64,000 nucleotides of DNA from the NCBI RefSeq assembly GCF_900111865.1, contig NZ_FOJS01000006.1, positions 38,043-102,042 of the forward strand. Direction: 5' to 3'. The translations under genes were made by a program, and so were the position numbers. Under the pieces are notes generated by a model. It was given only the letters and a program-made list of their open reading frames with translations. It had not been told where the DNA came from and searched no databases. Below are positions 52,694 through 61,335 of this stretch, one piece after another. Position 1 is the first letter of the stretch; every line of letters begins with the position of its first letter. This DNA comes from Parageobacillus thermantarcticus (GTDB lineage: Bacteria > Bacillota > Bacilli > Bacillales > Anoxybacillaceae).

Positions 52694-54634
52694 TTATTCT
52701 TCCCTCACTTTTGTCGGCAGTACCTCCTTAATTGCTTCAATCACCCGCTTGTCTTCATCATCTGTCACAAAAATCGAGACGATGCCGCGGTCTTCATGCG
52801 TGCGGATCAAGCGGCCCACTCCTTGGCGGAGCCGTAGCAACATATACGGCACATCAACGCCCCAAAACGGGTCGTCATACGCCTTTCGCTTCGCCTGAAA
52901 TACCGGGTCGTTCGGCGGATATGGCAGCGACCAAATAATGACGTTCGACAGCGACGGTCCCGGAATATCCAAGCCTTCCCATAAATGCTCCGAGCATAAT
53001 ATCGTTTCCTCATTTGCTTGGAATGTCGCGACGAGCTCACTAATTTCTTTGTCCCCTTCAAACAAAAAGGTGAATTGTTTCTCACCGCTCGCTAATTCTT
53101 TAAATTGTTGCAACTCTTGTCTTGACGGGAACAATATAAGCGCTCGCCCTTCTGTTTCGCGAATTTTCCGAAGCGCGTATTCATATTTTTGCGCAAATAA
53201 CGTTTCATCATTCGCAAACGTCGGCATAAAAATCGTCATTTGCTTGTCGTAATCAAACGGCGATTCTACGCTAAACGATAAATACTCATCGATTCCAAGA
53301 CTTTCTGCAATATATTGAAACGATTTGCGGTTTGATAACGTCGCAGAAGAAAAAATAAACGGAATGCGCTTGCTAAACACTTTTTCCCGCAATACTTCCT
53401 GCACGGTGCGCGGCATCACGACAAGGGTCGTTTCTTGACAGGACGACTCCAACCACGTAATGGCATCCGCGTTATTCATAAATAAATCAAGCGAGTATTC
53501 AATTTGATCTAAATATTCATCAACAATGTTTAATTGATAATGATCAATCGTATACGTTTCACTTTCAAACACAAGCTCGTTGCCAATCTCAACGATTTTC
53601 GCATGCAATTGTTTGGCGAGGCGAAGCAGTTTCGGCGAAAACGAAATTTCTTGGCGGTTCGAACCGGCCACTTCTTTCGAACATGTTTTCAACTCATCAA
53701 AAAATCGTACGCTTATTTGTAACGTTTCTTCGATCAAATAAGCAAGCTCTTCGCGTATATCATTTTCCAACAGCCGCGTCAACAGCGTTTCTAACGTCGT
53801 TTCTTTCATCCGATAGGTTAACGCTTTTTGTGCCGCAAACTCCAGCAAATGCCCTTCGTCAAAGACGACGCAGCTTGCCTCTGGCAAAAGCGGAAGCTGC
53901 CCTTCGCGTTTGCGCGCTTCATACGTCCAAACGTGTTCCATGTAAAAATCGTGCGAGCAGACGATTAAATCAGTCGCTTTCCGGTAATATTCCCGCGATA
54001 ATGTTTGCCCGCAGCGATGGCGCTTTTCGCACGTAAAGCAGTCTTGGAACGGGTCCCACGCGATTTTTTGCCATTGTTCATCGCTTAAATGGGCGTACTC
54101 TTTGCGATCGCCATAATGATAGAACGCTTGCAACGGTTTATTATCGTGAACAAACACCGGAAGTTCGTCGTAAATTTGTTCGTAAAGCTCGATATCTTTG
54201 TCATCATACATGACGATTTCATCGAGTTTGTTTAAACATAAATATTGATCTGGGGATTTCGCTAAGCGGACGTCGATCTGCAACCCTAGCACATTCGATA
54301 ATTTCGCAATATCCCCTTCTTTTTTGACAAGCTGTTCAATGAGCGTTTCATCGGCACAAGCAATAATGGCGGGCTTCCCTGTATAACGGGCGTAGCAAAT
54401 CGCATAAAGCAAATAAACGATCGTTTTTCCGGTGCCGACTCCCGCTTCGGCAAACATCACTTTTTTCTCTCTAAACGCGCGTTCAAGCTGAAACGCCATA
54501 TATATTTGCTCATCGCGCAGTTCAAAACCTGCTTCTGGCAAAATGTCGTAAAAGACATCGCCGATCCATTCCCCTAGTTTATCAAAAAAATTTTCGTTTT
54601 TTTCTAACGTAAAAGGATAGCGCCCTCGGCTCAT
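52694..54634 (-). CDS. ypvA: DinG/Rad3-like ATP-dependent helicase
   Basis: A 646-residue superfamily 2 helicase of the XPD/DinG class (YpvA). Walker A is in MFAEAGVGTGKTIVYLLYAI and the DEAH-like box is CVVFDEGHLLEF. The four cysteines of an Fe-S domain are likely those around DCFTCEKRHRCGQTLS plus others. Motif VI region RLRQGVGRLIRTHEDRG is near the end. The ATG at 54634 follows GGAGGG; the longer reading has no site. Likely DNA repair or structure resolution. Confidence 0.93.
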   Translation of the reverse strand: MSRGRYPFTLEKNENFFDKLGEWIGDVFYDILPEAGFELRDEQIYMAFQLERAFREKKVMFAEAGVGTGKTIVYLLYAICYARYTGKPAIIACADETLIEQLVKKEGDIAKLSNVLGLQIDVRLAKSPDQYLCLNKLDEIVMYDDKDIELYEQIYDELPVFVHDNKPLQAFYHYGDRKEYAHLSDEQWQKIAWDPFQDCFTCEKRHRCGQTLSREYYRKATDLIVCSHDFYMEHVWTYEARKREGQLPLLPEASCVVFDEGHLLEFAAQKALTYRMKETTLETLLTRLLENDIREELAYLIEETLQISVRFFDELKTCSKEVAGSNRQEISFSPKLLRLAKQLHAKIVEIGNELVFESETYTIDHYQLNIVDEYLDQIEYSLDLFMNNADAITWLESSCQETTLVVMPRTVQEVLREKVFSKRIPFIFSSATLSNRKSFQYIAESLGIDEYLSFSVESPFDYDKQMTIFMPTFANDETLFAQKYEYALRKIRETEGRALILFPSRQELQQFKELASGEKQFTFLFEGDKEISELVATFQANEETILCSEHLWEGLDIPGPSLSNVIIWSLPYPPNDPVFQAKRKAYDDPFWGVDVPYMLLRLRQGVGRLIRTHEDRGIVSIFVTDDEDKRVIEAIKEVLPTKVREE

Positions 54635-54861
54635 CTTCCAAAAACCCTCCAAAAATATAATCAGACTTTCCCATCTATCCAAATCCGCTCGCTGCAGCTT
54701 GTTGTTTCGTTTTTTGTTTTGCTTTTTACAGCGCGCGACGCTTTTTCTCCGCGCGCCAACGACCTTGCGAAAAAGTCTAACAAGATATTATTATGATTGA
54801 TCGCGCAACAGAAGTCAATAAATAAGAAATGAGCCGAGCGCAACCTTCAACTGTTTTTACT

Positions 54862-55032
54862 TTATGCTTTCAGCGAACTAGATATGCGGTACGCAAAAGC
54901 CTGCTTCCATATTTTTTTCGCTGCTTCGATTTGTTTTAGATGTTCATCGGCAACGTTTTGCTGCACTAAAAATTCATACGCATTGTCAAGCGCTTCTGCA
55001 ATTTTGATCCAGTCAATGGAAGAATGTCTCAT
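54862..55032 (-). CDS. Small conserved-type protein (56 aa) between ypvA and ypsC
   Basis: MRHSSIDWIKIAEALDNAYE, then FLVQQNVADEHLKQIEAAKK and IWKQAFAYRISSSLKA: a short, all-helical protein. AAGGGGATATGCG precedes the ATG. It has no membrane segment and no domain I can name. It is on the same strand as its neighbours but separated from both by more than 200 bases, so probably its own transcript. Confidence 0.6.
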   Translation of the reverse strand: MRHSSIDWIKIAEALDNAYEFLVQQNVADEHLKQIEAAKKIWKQAFAYRISSSLKA

Positions 55033-55313
55033 CGCATATCCCCTTCTTGCTTAAGTGATCGTTCATAATATCCGTATTATATGCAGGAAGGGAGTTTCTC
55101 ATTCATTACTAGACAACATATGGCGATTCGATCAAATCCGTGGAAAATTCCGCTCTAAGTCCAGCGAACTTGGAGCCGTGGAAAATTTTCAGCTTTCAAC
55201 CTTCAAGAAAATTGTAAAAGCAAAAAAGCCACACCTCCTTTTCTATCTGAAAAAGAAAGTGTGATTTAAAATGTGGACAGATATTTTTTCTTGAAACGAC
55301 AATAAAAAATCGC

Positions 55314-56465
55314 TCAAACCCTCGACACATCTGCGTTCCTTGGCGGCCGCGGCCCCCAAAACTGGTAATAATGCGTTTCGATAAATCCGTTAAACAGTTT
55401 GCGCCGTTTCGTCGCTTTTTTACCGTAATATTTCTCAAACTGTTTATGCGCCGTCAAAATGTATACCGACCATGTATCCAACTTGGAAAACGTTTTTCCC
55501 ATTTCCTTATACATGGTTTCGACTTCTTTTCGTTCCCCGAGACGTTCCCCATACGGCGGGTTTCCAACAATTACACCATATTGTTTTTTCGAAGCGAAAT
55601 CTTTCACTTGCATTTGCTTGAACGTAATCAAATCGCCCAATCCCGCCTCCAACGCGTTTGCTTTAGCAATGTCGATCATGCGGTGATGAATGTCAAACCC
55701 GGATATATCAAGAGGTTGATCGTAATGAGCAAGGTCCTCCGCTTCCTCTCTTGCTTGCTCCCACGCTTTTTCGCCAATCCATCCCCATTGTTCAGAAGCG
55801 AAATCGCGGTTAAATCCCGGCGCGATATTTTGGCCGATCAACGCCGCCTCAATTGGAATCGTTCCTGACCCGCAGAACGGATCGACAAACGGGCGATCAG
55901 GCGTCCAATTCGTCAGTTGCACAAGCGCCGCTGCCAACGTTTCCTTTAATGGCGCTTCCCCTTGGGCAATGCGGTAGCCGCGCTTATGCAATCCTGCGCC
56001 GCTCGTGTCGATCGTTAATGTCGCTATATCTTTATGCAAAGCCACTTCAATGCGGTAAAGCGGTCCTGTTTCCGCAAACCATGAAACATGGTAATGTTTT
56101 TTTAAACTTTCCACCACCGCTTTTTTCACGATCGCCTGACAGTCGGAAACGCTAAAAAGCTTTGATTTGACTGATTTTCCGACAACGGGGAAATTCGCGT
56201 CCACCGGCAAGTAATCAGCCCATGGCAGCGCTTTTGTCTGTTCAAACAGCTCCTCAAACGTCGTCGCTTGAAACTCCCCGACTTTTAGTTTCACGCGGTC
56301 TGCGGTGCGCAGCCATAAATTGGCGCGGCAAATCGCCAGTTCGTCTCCTTGAAACGTCACTTTGCCGTTTTCGACTTGACATTCATAGCCGAGGCGGCGC
56401 ACTTCATCGGCAACGATCGCTTCCACGCCCATCGCCGCCGTAGCGATTAATGTGATCGAACCCAT
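55314..56465 (-). CDS. ypsC: RlmL-like 23S rRNA N2-guanine methyltransferase
   Basis: A 383-residue THUMP-domain RNA methyltransferase. N-terminal THUMP region (MGSITLIATAAMGVEAIVAD to about residue 160), then the Rossmann methyltransferase with FVDPFCGSGTIPIEAALIG as SAM site, GFDIHHRMIDIAKANALEAG and the catalytic motif VIVGNPPYGERLGE (NPPY). It matches B. subtilis YpsC, the RlmL-type enzyme for G2445-like positions. Gene order ypvA-ypsC-(rnpB)-gpsB is conserved. Confidence 0.93.
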   Translation of the reverse strand: MGSITLIATAAMGVEAIVADEVRRLGYECQVENGKVTFQGDELAICRANLWLRTADRVKLKVGEFQATTFEELFEQTKALPWADYLPVDANFPVVGKSVKSKLFSVSDCQAIVKKAVVESLKKHYHVSWFAETGPLYRIEVALHKDIATLTIDTSGAGLHKRGYRIAQGEAPLKETLAAALVQLTNWTPDRPFVDPFCGSGTIPIEAALIGQNIAPGFNRDFASEQWGWIGEKAWEQAREEAEDLAHYDQPLDISGFDIHHRMIDIAKANALEAGLGDLITFKQMQVKDFASKKQYGVIVGNPPYGERLGERKEVETMYKEMGKTFSKLDTWSVYILTAHKQFEKYYGKKATKRRKLFNGFIETHYYQFWGPRPPRNADVSRV

Positions 56466-56553
56466 GATGTTCCTCCTGTTCTTTATTATCGAAAACCATT
56501 AAACAATAGCGAATGAAAACGTTTTTCTGCACAGATAGACAAACCTGCTCCTC

Positions 56554-58281
56554 TCATTCGTTTGGCACTTTTTCGCAAAAATCATTCCACATCTCTAAAA
56601 ATTCATATAACTCACCAATGGACAGCGGATTGGATACATAATATCCTTGGACAAAATCGCAACGTTGCTCTTCCAATATTTGATACTGTTTCTCTGTTTC
56701 CACCCCTTCCGCCACCACTTGAATTTGCAGGCTGTGCGCCATCATAATAATCGCTTTGACAATGGCCAAATCTTCTTGGTATCGAGATAATGGTTTGATA
56801 AAACTTTGGTCAATTTTTAATACATCAATCGGGAAACGATGCAAATAGCTTAATGAGGAAAATCCCGTTCCAAAATCATCGATTGCGATGCTGATTCCCA
56901 TCGTTTTTAGCGTGGTAAGCCTTGCCACCGACTGTTCGGCGTGAGGCATGACGGCGCTTTCTGTCAATTCCAGTTCGATCGAGCGCGGATTCACGTTTAC
57001 CGATTCTATCGTTTTTTGCAATTTCTCCAAAAAATCGATTTGTTGAAAATAGATCGGGGAAATATTCACGCTCATTTTCACATAAGGAAAATGCAATTGC
57101 AACTGTTTCAAATGTTCACATGCTTGCATCATAATCCAATCGCTAATCGGCGTAATTAACCCCGACTCTTCGGCAAGCGGAATAAACTTTCCCGGAGAAA
57201 TAAAACCTTTTCCTGAATGTTTCCATCGAATCAGCGCCTCTACCGCGCGAATTTGTTTTGTTTTCATGTCTAGTTGCGGCTGATAGTAAAGTTCAAATTC
57301 TCCTCGGTCAAACGCTTTCCTCAATGCCGTTTCCAGTTGAAATAAATGTTTTCCATCGCTTCCCATTCCATCATGATATAACGCATACTGGTTTCTTCCG
57401 TTCTTTTTCGCTTGGTACATTGCGCGGTCCGCCATGCGTATCAACGTTTCTTTGTCCGTTCCGTCATATGGATAAACGCTGATGCCGATGCTAGTCGATA
57501 TATATACTTCTTGATGGTTAAAATAAAACGGCCTTTTTAACGATTCAATGATTTTTTCCGCCATATATACCGCTTCGCGAATATGTTTTAAGTTTGGTAA
57601 AATAATAACGAATTCGTCCCCGCCAAATCTCGCGATCGTATCTTGTTTTCGCAACATCCCTTTAAGTCGTTGCGCCATTTCTTTCAATAACATATCTCCC
57701 ATGCGATGGCCTAACGTATCGTTAATGTTTTTGAAGCGATCTAAATCTAAAAATAATAACGCAAATGACTGATTATGTTTTTTGGACATTCGAATAATGC
57801 TTTCCAATCGCTTTTCTAGCAAATAGCGGTTCGGCACGTTTGTTAATGGATCGTAAAGCGCGAGTTTCGTCAATTGTTCCATATTTCGTTTATGTTCGGT
57901 AATGTCAGAAAAAATCGCCACATAATTTGTCACATTCCCTTTTTGATCCTTTACTGCACTAATCGTCAACCATTCCAGATACAATTCCCCATCTTTCCGC
58001 TTATTCCATATTTCCCCTTTCCACACCCCATATTGTTTGATGTCATTCCACATTTTTTCATAAAATTGTTTATCATGCATTCCCGATTGCAAAATGCGCG
58101 GATTTTTGCCAATGACTTCGTCGGCGCTGTATCCGGTAACGATTTCAAATGCCGGATTAACGAATAAAATGTTATTTTGCGCGTCCGTAACAATCATGCT
58201 TTCGCTGGAATATTCGAGAATGTTTTTGGCGATTCCGGCAAATGTATGTATATCTATTAGCTTTTGATAATGATCATACAC
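56554..58281 (-). CDS. PAS-GGDEF-EAL cyclic di-GMP signalling protein
   Basis: A 575-residue cytoplasmic protein. PAS domain about residues 20-130 (SMIVTDAQNNILFVNPAFEI and ITEHKR). GGDEF domain about 130-300 with DIARFGGDEF-like IARFGGDEFVIILP intact. EAL domain about 320-565 with VEALIRWKHSGKG, LELTESAVM, DDFGTGFSSL, KIDQSF and AEGVE, all intact, so both cyclase and phosphodiesterase activities are possible. The start is GTG 58281 behind GGGAGAGGG. The gene is absent from this place in B. subtilis, where ypsC directly neighbours rnpB. Confidence 0.9.
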   Translation of the reverse strand: MYDHYQKLIDIHTFAGIAKNILEYSSESMIVTDAQNNILFVNPAFEIVTGYSADEVIGKNPRILQSGMHDKQFYEKMWNDIKQYGVWKGEIWNKRKDGELYLEWLTISAVKDQKGNVTNYVAIFSDITEHKRNMEQLTKLALYDPLTNVPNRYLLEKRLESIIRMSKKHNQSFALLFLDLDRFKNINDTLGHRMGDMLLKEMAQRLKGMLRKQDTIARFGGDEFVIILPNLKHIREAVYMAEKIIESLKRPFYFNHQEVYISTSIGISVYPYDGTDKETLIRMADRAMYQAKKNGRNQYALYHDGMGSDGKHLFQLETALRKAFDRGEFELYYQPQLDMKTKQIRAVEALIRWKHSGKGFISPGKFIPLAEESGLITPISDWIMMQACEHLKQLQLHFPYVKMSVNISPIYFQQIDFLEKLQKTIESVNVNPRSIELELTESAVMPHAEQSVARLTTLKTMGISIAIDDFGTGFSSLSYLHRFPIDVLKIDQSFIKPLSRYQEDLAIVKAIIMMAHSLQIQVVAEGVETEKQYQILEEQRCDFVQGYYVSNPLSIGELYEFLEMWNDFCEKVPNE

Positions 58282-58375
58282 TTTGATCCCTCTCCCTTTT
58301 ATCGCTACTAGCAATATAAAACGTATTCATATTGTGATTATAGCGATTTTTGCATGGTATATGAAAGCAAAATAT

Positions 58376-58409
58376 AAAAAAGCTCTCCTTTACGAAAGGA
58401 GAGCTTTTT
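58376..58409 (-). terminator. Terminator of rnpB
   Basis: AAAAAGCTCTCCTTT-ACG-AAAGGAGAGCTTTTT, a 15-bp perfect stem. It lies about 15 bases after the mature 3' end of the RNA. Confidence 0.92.
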
Positions 58410-58419
58410 ACGAAATATC

Positions 58420-58846
58420 CAGACGTTAATAATGTTCTGTAAGCCATGTTCTGTACCTTCGTACTGCAAGCGGCTTGTCGCCTCGTACTCCGGCGGTAAT
58501 CATCTATCTACAGATGGAAAAAATTCCATCTGTCCTTCCCTCCGTTCATTTCCTTCGGGAAGGTGCCCCTACCATCATTTGGGTTTCTCGCTCGTGGGGT
58601 TTACCGCGTTCCACCTCTAAGGTTTCCCTTAGAGCTGCGTCACTGTGGCACTTTCAGGGTAATCGAACCATATCCCGCAAGCGGGACTTAGGTTCTTTCC
58701 CCGCCGTCAGCCCAGCGTTGCGCCAGACTGCCCTAGCTTATGGTTTCGCTAGGCACGAACACTACGGGCATCTCAGCACCGTGCGAGCATGGACTTTCCT
58801 CTACGGCAACGCTGCCGCAGCGATTACCCGAACATTATTAACGTCT
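58420..58846 (-). ncRNA. rnpB: RNase P RNA (type B)
   Basis: The minus strand matches the B. subtilis type B RNase P RNA throughout. Landmarks in order: TTCGGGTAATCGCTGC near the 5' end (P4 strand), GAGGAAAGTCCATGCTCGCA, GAGATGCCCGTAGTGTTCGT, GTGCCACAGTGACG, GTGGAACGCGGTAAACCCC, CGAGCGAGAAACCCAAAT, ACAGATAG-type P10.1 region and AACATGGCTTACAGAAC near the 3' end (other P4 strand). It is the catalytic RNA that matures tRNA 5' ends. Ends are estimated to within about 5 bases. It lies between gpsB and the signalling gene. Confidence 0.97.
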
Positions 58847-58858
58847 TGTGCACATTGT

Positions 58859-58887
58859 AGTATAGTTTATTTTGCGAGTGATTTCAA
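58859..58887 (-). promoter_or_regulatory. Sigma-A promoter of rnpB
   Basis: -35 TTGAAA (58882-58887) and -10 TATACT (58859-58864) separated by exactly 17 bases, on the minus strand, a few bases before the RNase P RNA. Confidence 0.85.
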
Positions 58888-58953
58888 TAGAAAATTTTCT
58901 TCCTATATGTATTTCATCAATAAACATTACTTTGCATTCGTCCTCATAAAAAA

Positions 58954-59250
58954 TCAATCGTATAATTTATCGCCAAATACGTGCTTTTCCAAATTGGATA
59001 ATCGCCGCAAAATATCATAATTTGTCGTTCCTGCCTGCACAGGCGGTCGTTTTTGCAGTTCTTCCACTTGCCGCTTCAGACGTGCGTTTTCTTGTTGCAA
59101 CTGCTCAATTTCTTGTTGAAACGTTTCATAATCTTTAATAATGATGTCCAAAAATTGGTCGACTTCGTCTTGATTGTACCCCCGCATGCTCACTTTAAAT
59201 TCTTTTTCTAAAATATCTTTTGGCGTTAATTTAATACGACCGGCTAACAT
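58954..59250 (-). CDS. gpsB: Cell division regulator GpsB
   Basis: A 98-residue DivIVA-like coiled-coil protein that shuttles PBP1 between division and elongation sites. The membrane/partner-binding N-terminus is [20 protein letters not shown] with [18 protein letters not shown], followed by a coiled coil (residues about 40-65) and the short C-terminal trimerisation part [19 protein letters not shown]. The ATG at 59250 follows GAGGTG. The gene is next to rnpB as in B. subtilis. Confidence 0.95.
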   Translation of the reverse strand: MLAGRIKLTPKDILEKEFKVSMRGYNQDEVDQFLDIIIKDYETFQQEIEQLQQENARLKRQVEELQKRPPVQAGTTNYDILRRLSNLEKHVFGDKLYD

Positions 59251-59435
59251 CGCTTTCACCTCAATTTCACATTCCGCTATTGTCTTTACTTTATTTTTTC
59301 AGAAATCCAATCGATTGTCAATTTGCGCTTCACGGATTCGCGCTTCTTCTATAATAGCTTGTAAATCAAAAAACGTAATGGGAAAAACGGCGCAATTTTC
59401 TTTTTGCAACTTCTAACATATATCAGAATCCTTAA

Positions 59436-59468
59436 AAAACAGGAACCGCCTTGACGGTTCCTGTTTTG
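59436..59468 (-). terminator. Terminator of cotD
   Basis: AACAGGAACCG-CCTTGA-CGGTTCCTGTT, an 11-bp perfect stem. On the minus strand it is followed by TTTTTTAAGG. Confidence 0.85.
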
Positions 59469-59474
59469 CCACGG

Positions 59475-59708
59475 TTAATACCCCCATGGAAACGGACCGG
59501 GGCCTCCGCAAAAAATTTGCTGGTTCGCTACTTGGTTGACAACTGACTCCGTATGCGGGAAATAATGCTGATGTTGGAAAAGATGATGGTTGACATGTGT
59601 CGTATGAGATGGATGAACGTGTGGTACGACCGTTGCTTGGAAATGGTGCTGCACATAACATCTCGGTGGATGAACAATCGGCCCCACTACATGCGGTATG
59701 CAATGCAT
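59475..59708 (-). CDS. cotD: Spore coat protein CotD
   Basis: A 77-residue inner spore coat protein, rich in His, Pro and Val: MHCIPHVVGPIVHPPRCYVQ, then HHFQATVVPHVHPSHTTHVN, HHLFQHQHYFPHTESVVNQV and a terminal GGPGPFPWGY. Sequence and position between gpsB and yprB match B. subtilis. GAAAGGAGAATGGG precedes the ATG. In B. subtilis it is made late in the mother cell (sigma-K, GerE). Confidence 0.93.
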   Translation of the reverse strand: MHCIPHVVGPIVHPPRCYVQHHFQATVVPHVHPSHTTHVNHHLFQHQHYFPHTESVVNQVANQQIFCGGPGPFPWGY

Positions 59709-59829
59709 ATCCCATTCTCCTTTCTTTTCATAGGCTTATATTTTACAATACTAGCCTATGATGAAAGGAGCGGACATGTACTAGTGTAGATACCCATTTT
59801 TCCATACTCGTCTATAACGAGCTGCTAAA

Positions 59830-59913
59830 TTACGTCAAATTTGTAAAAACAACAAACGTCAAGCAGATGATGATAAAAAACAAATAGAAAATTTTTTTGT
59901 ACATGCTCCGCAT
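59830..59913 (-). CDS. Single-helix membrane microprotein (27 aa)
   Basis: MRSMYKKIFYLFFIIICLTF followed by VVFTNLT: a basic start and one membrane helix. GGGGAGAAAACG lies at correct distance from the ATG. It occupies the 346-base gap between yprB and cotD, which otherwise seems empty. Function unknown; single-helix peptides like this often bind larger membrane proteins. Confidence 0.5.
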   Translation of the reverse strand: MRSMYKKIFYLFFIIICLTFVVFTNLT

Positions 59914-60055
59914 CGTTTTCTCCCCGCCATCGCTTTTGTTTTTTATCTATCCCGAAGCAATTGTACATATTTTTCATCTTTTCTACAAGATTCGCAATAG
60001 AAAAATAAAAACTTTTTTATTTTTTGTCACATCCTGCGCTTTCCACGGAAATATT

Positions 60056-61321
60056 TTAATGACTTAATTTCCGCTTGAGTCGTTCGATACGCTTGATTAA
60101 CTCCATCTCCTGCGCATCATCCCGTTGCTTGTAGGAGCGGGACAATGCTTTCCAACGTTCATATACGCTAATGGCGTAGCGATGAGCTGCATGGACATCA
60201 CGGAAATGATGTTCGTACGCTTTTGCGAGTTCAATTCCGACCTTTATTTTCCAAGTATCATTGCCATGCTGCCATAATTGTTCCCATATTTCCACGGCAT
60301 CTTTATACCGTTTTTCTTTTTTATATAACAGCGAGAGCTGCCATTTAGCCTGCCAAGCTTCTTTTGTTTCTTTTTCGATCACACGTTCATACACGCTTTT
60401 CGCGGCGTTCGTTTCTCCCAATGTCTCAAGCCAACGAGCTGTCTCCAGCTGCTCCGATGCATCTTTTAGCTGCGGCGCTTCTAGCAGCTGTTTCGATAAA
60501 TGAATATAGAGGCAAATTAATGACAACACATCAAGTTCATTATGGCGAAGCACCGGGAAAATCCGGTCAGGATGCGGTGTTGATAAAAAATCCATGTACA
60601 TCATCGGCGCCAAAAAGCCAGGAACATCTTTTTCGCGCTCAATTTGCAATATTTCTTTTTCGACGTTGGAAAGGCGAACTGACTCCAATTTTTGTTTCCA
60701 CATTCTCTTTGCCGCATGATATAAATCAAAATGGCCGAACGCCGGCAATTTCGGGACAGCATCGCGAATGAGCGTATGGCGCGTCTTGACTTTCGGCCAA
60801 TCGAACGCTTTTCCGTTATATGTAACAAGCGTCGTATAATCGACTTCCGACAAAAAACTTTGATACAACGCCACTTCCGCCCCCGGATGCGGCAAAAAAT
60901 GCTGGCGGACGACAACCCGGTCAGCGTATACGCGGGCATGGCCAAGCAAAAAAATGAAATGGCCCGTCCCGCTGCTAAGCCCGGTCGTCTCCGTATCAAA
61001 GAAAAATAAATCGCACGCTTCATGCCCTTTGCTTGACAATGGGTGCGCGAAAGAAGCGTCTTGCCAACGTTCATGAATATGATGAAGCTCCCCGAGCCGA
61101 TACCGCCCATGCTGATAATCCAATGGATATACTACTTCGCGAACCAAGCAATAGTCCCCGTCAAAAAAGAACGGTTGCACATTTTTCCGCCGCCACTCAT
61201 CAAGAAACGGAACGTCTTTTTCTCGTTGCTCCTCAAGGGGCGCGCTGGGCGGTTTTTCCTGAACGGAAGCACGGGATGCCAACTGCTCTTTCCATCTTGC
61301 TAATTTTGACTTCATGGACAT
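60056..61321 (-). CDS. mrfB: MrfB (YprB) exonuclease, mitomycin repair
   Basis: A 421-residue protein with a DEDD-type RNase H-like exonuclease domain in the first 270 residues: DLFFFDTETTGLSSGTGHFI (two catalytic acids), later YNGKAFDWPKVKTRH and the last acid in HNELDVLSLICLYIH. The C-terminal 130 residues look like TPR repeats. B. subtilis MrfB works with MrfA to remove mitomycin C adducts without UvrABC. It is 14 bases after the mrfA stop, on the same transcript. Confidence 0.93.
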   Translation of the reverse strand: MSMKSKLARWKEQLASRASVQEKPPSAPLEEQREKDVPFLDEWRRKNVQPFFFDGDYCLVREVVYPLDYQHGRYRLGELHHIHERWQDASFAHPLSSKGHEACDLFFFDTETTGLSSGTGHFIFLLGHARVYADRVVVRQHFLPHPGAEVALYQSFLSEVDYTTLVTYNGKAFDWPKVKTRHTLIRDAVPKLPAFGHFDLYHAAKRMWKQKLESVRLSNVEKEILQIEREKDVPGFLAPMMYMDFLSTPHPDRIFPVLRHNELDVLSLICLYIHLSKQLLEAPQLKDASEQLETARWLETLGETNAAKSVYERVIEKETKEAWQAKWQLSLLYKKEKRYKDAVEIWEQLWQHGNDTWKIKVGIELAKAYEHHFRDVHAAHRYAISVYERWKALSRSYKQRDDAQEMELIKRIERLKRKLSH

Positions 61322-61335
61322 CTTATTTCATCCCT

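Noticed and set aside
55055..55264. 69-codon plus-strand frame between ypsC and the 56-aa gene
   Set aside because: No ribosome binding site and no family; strand opposite to all neighbours.
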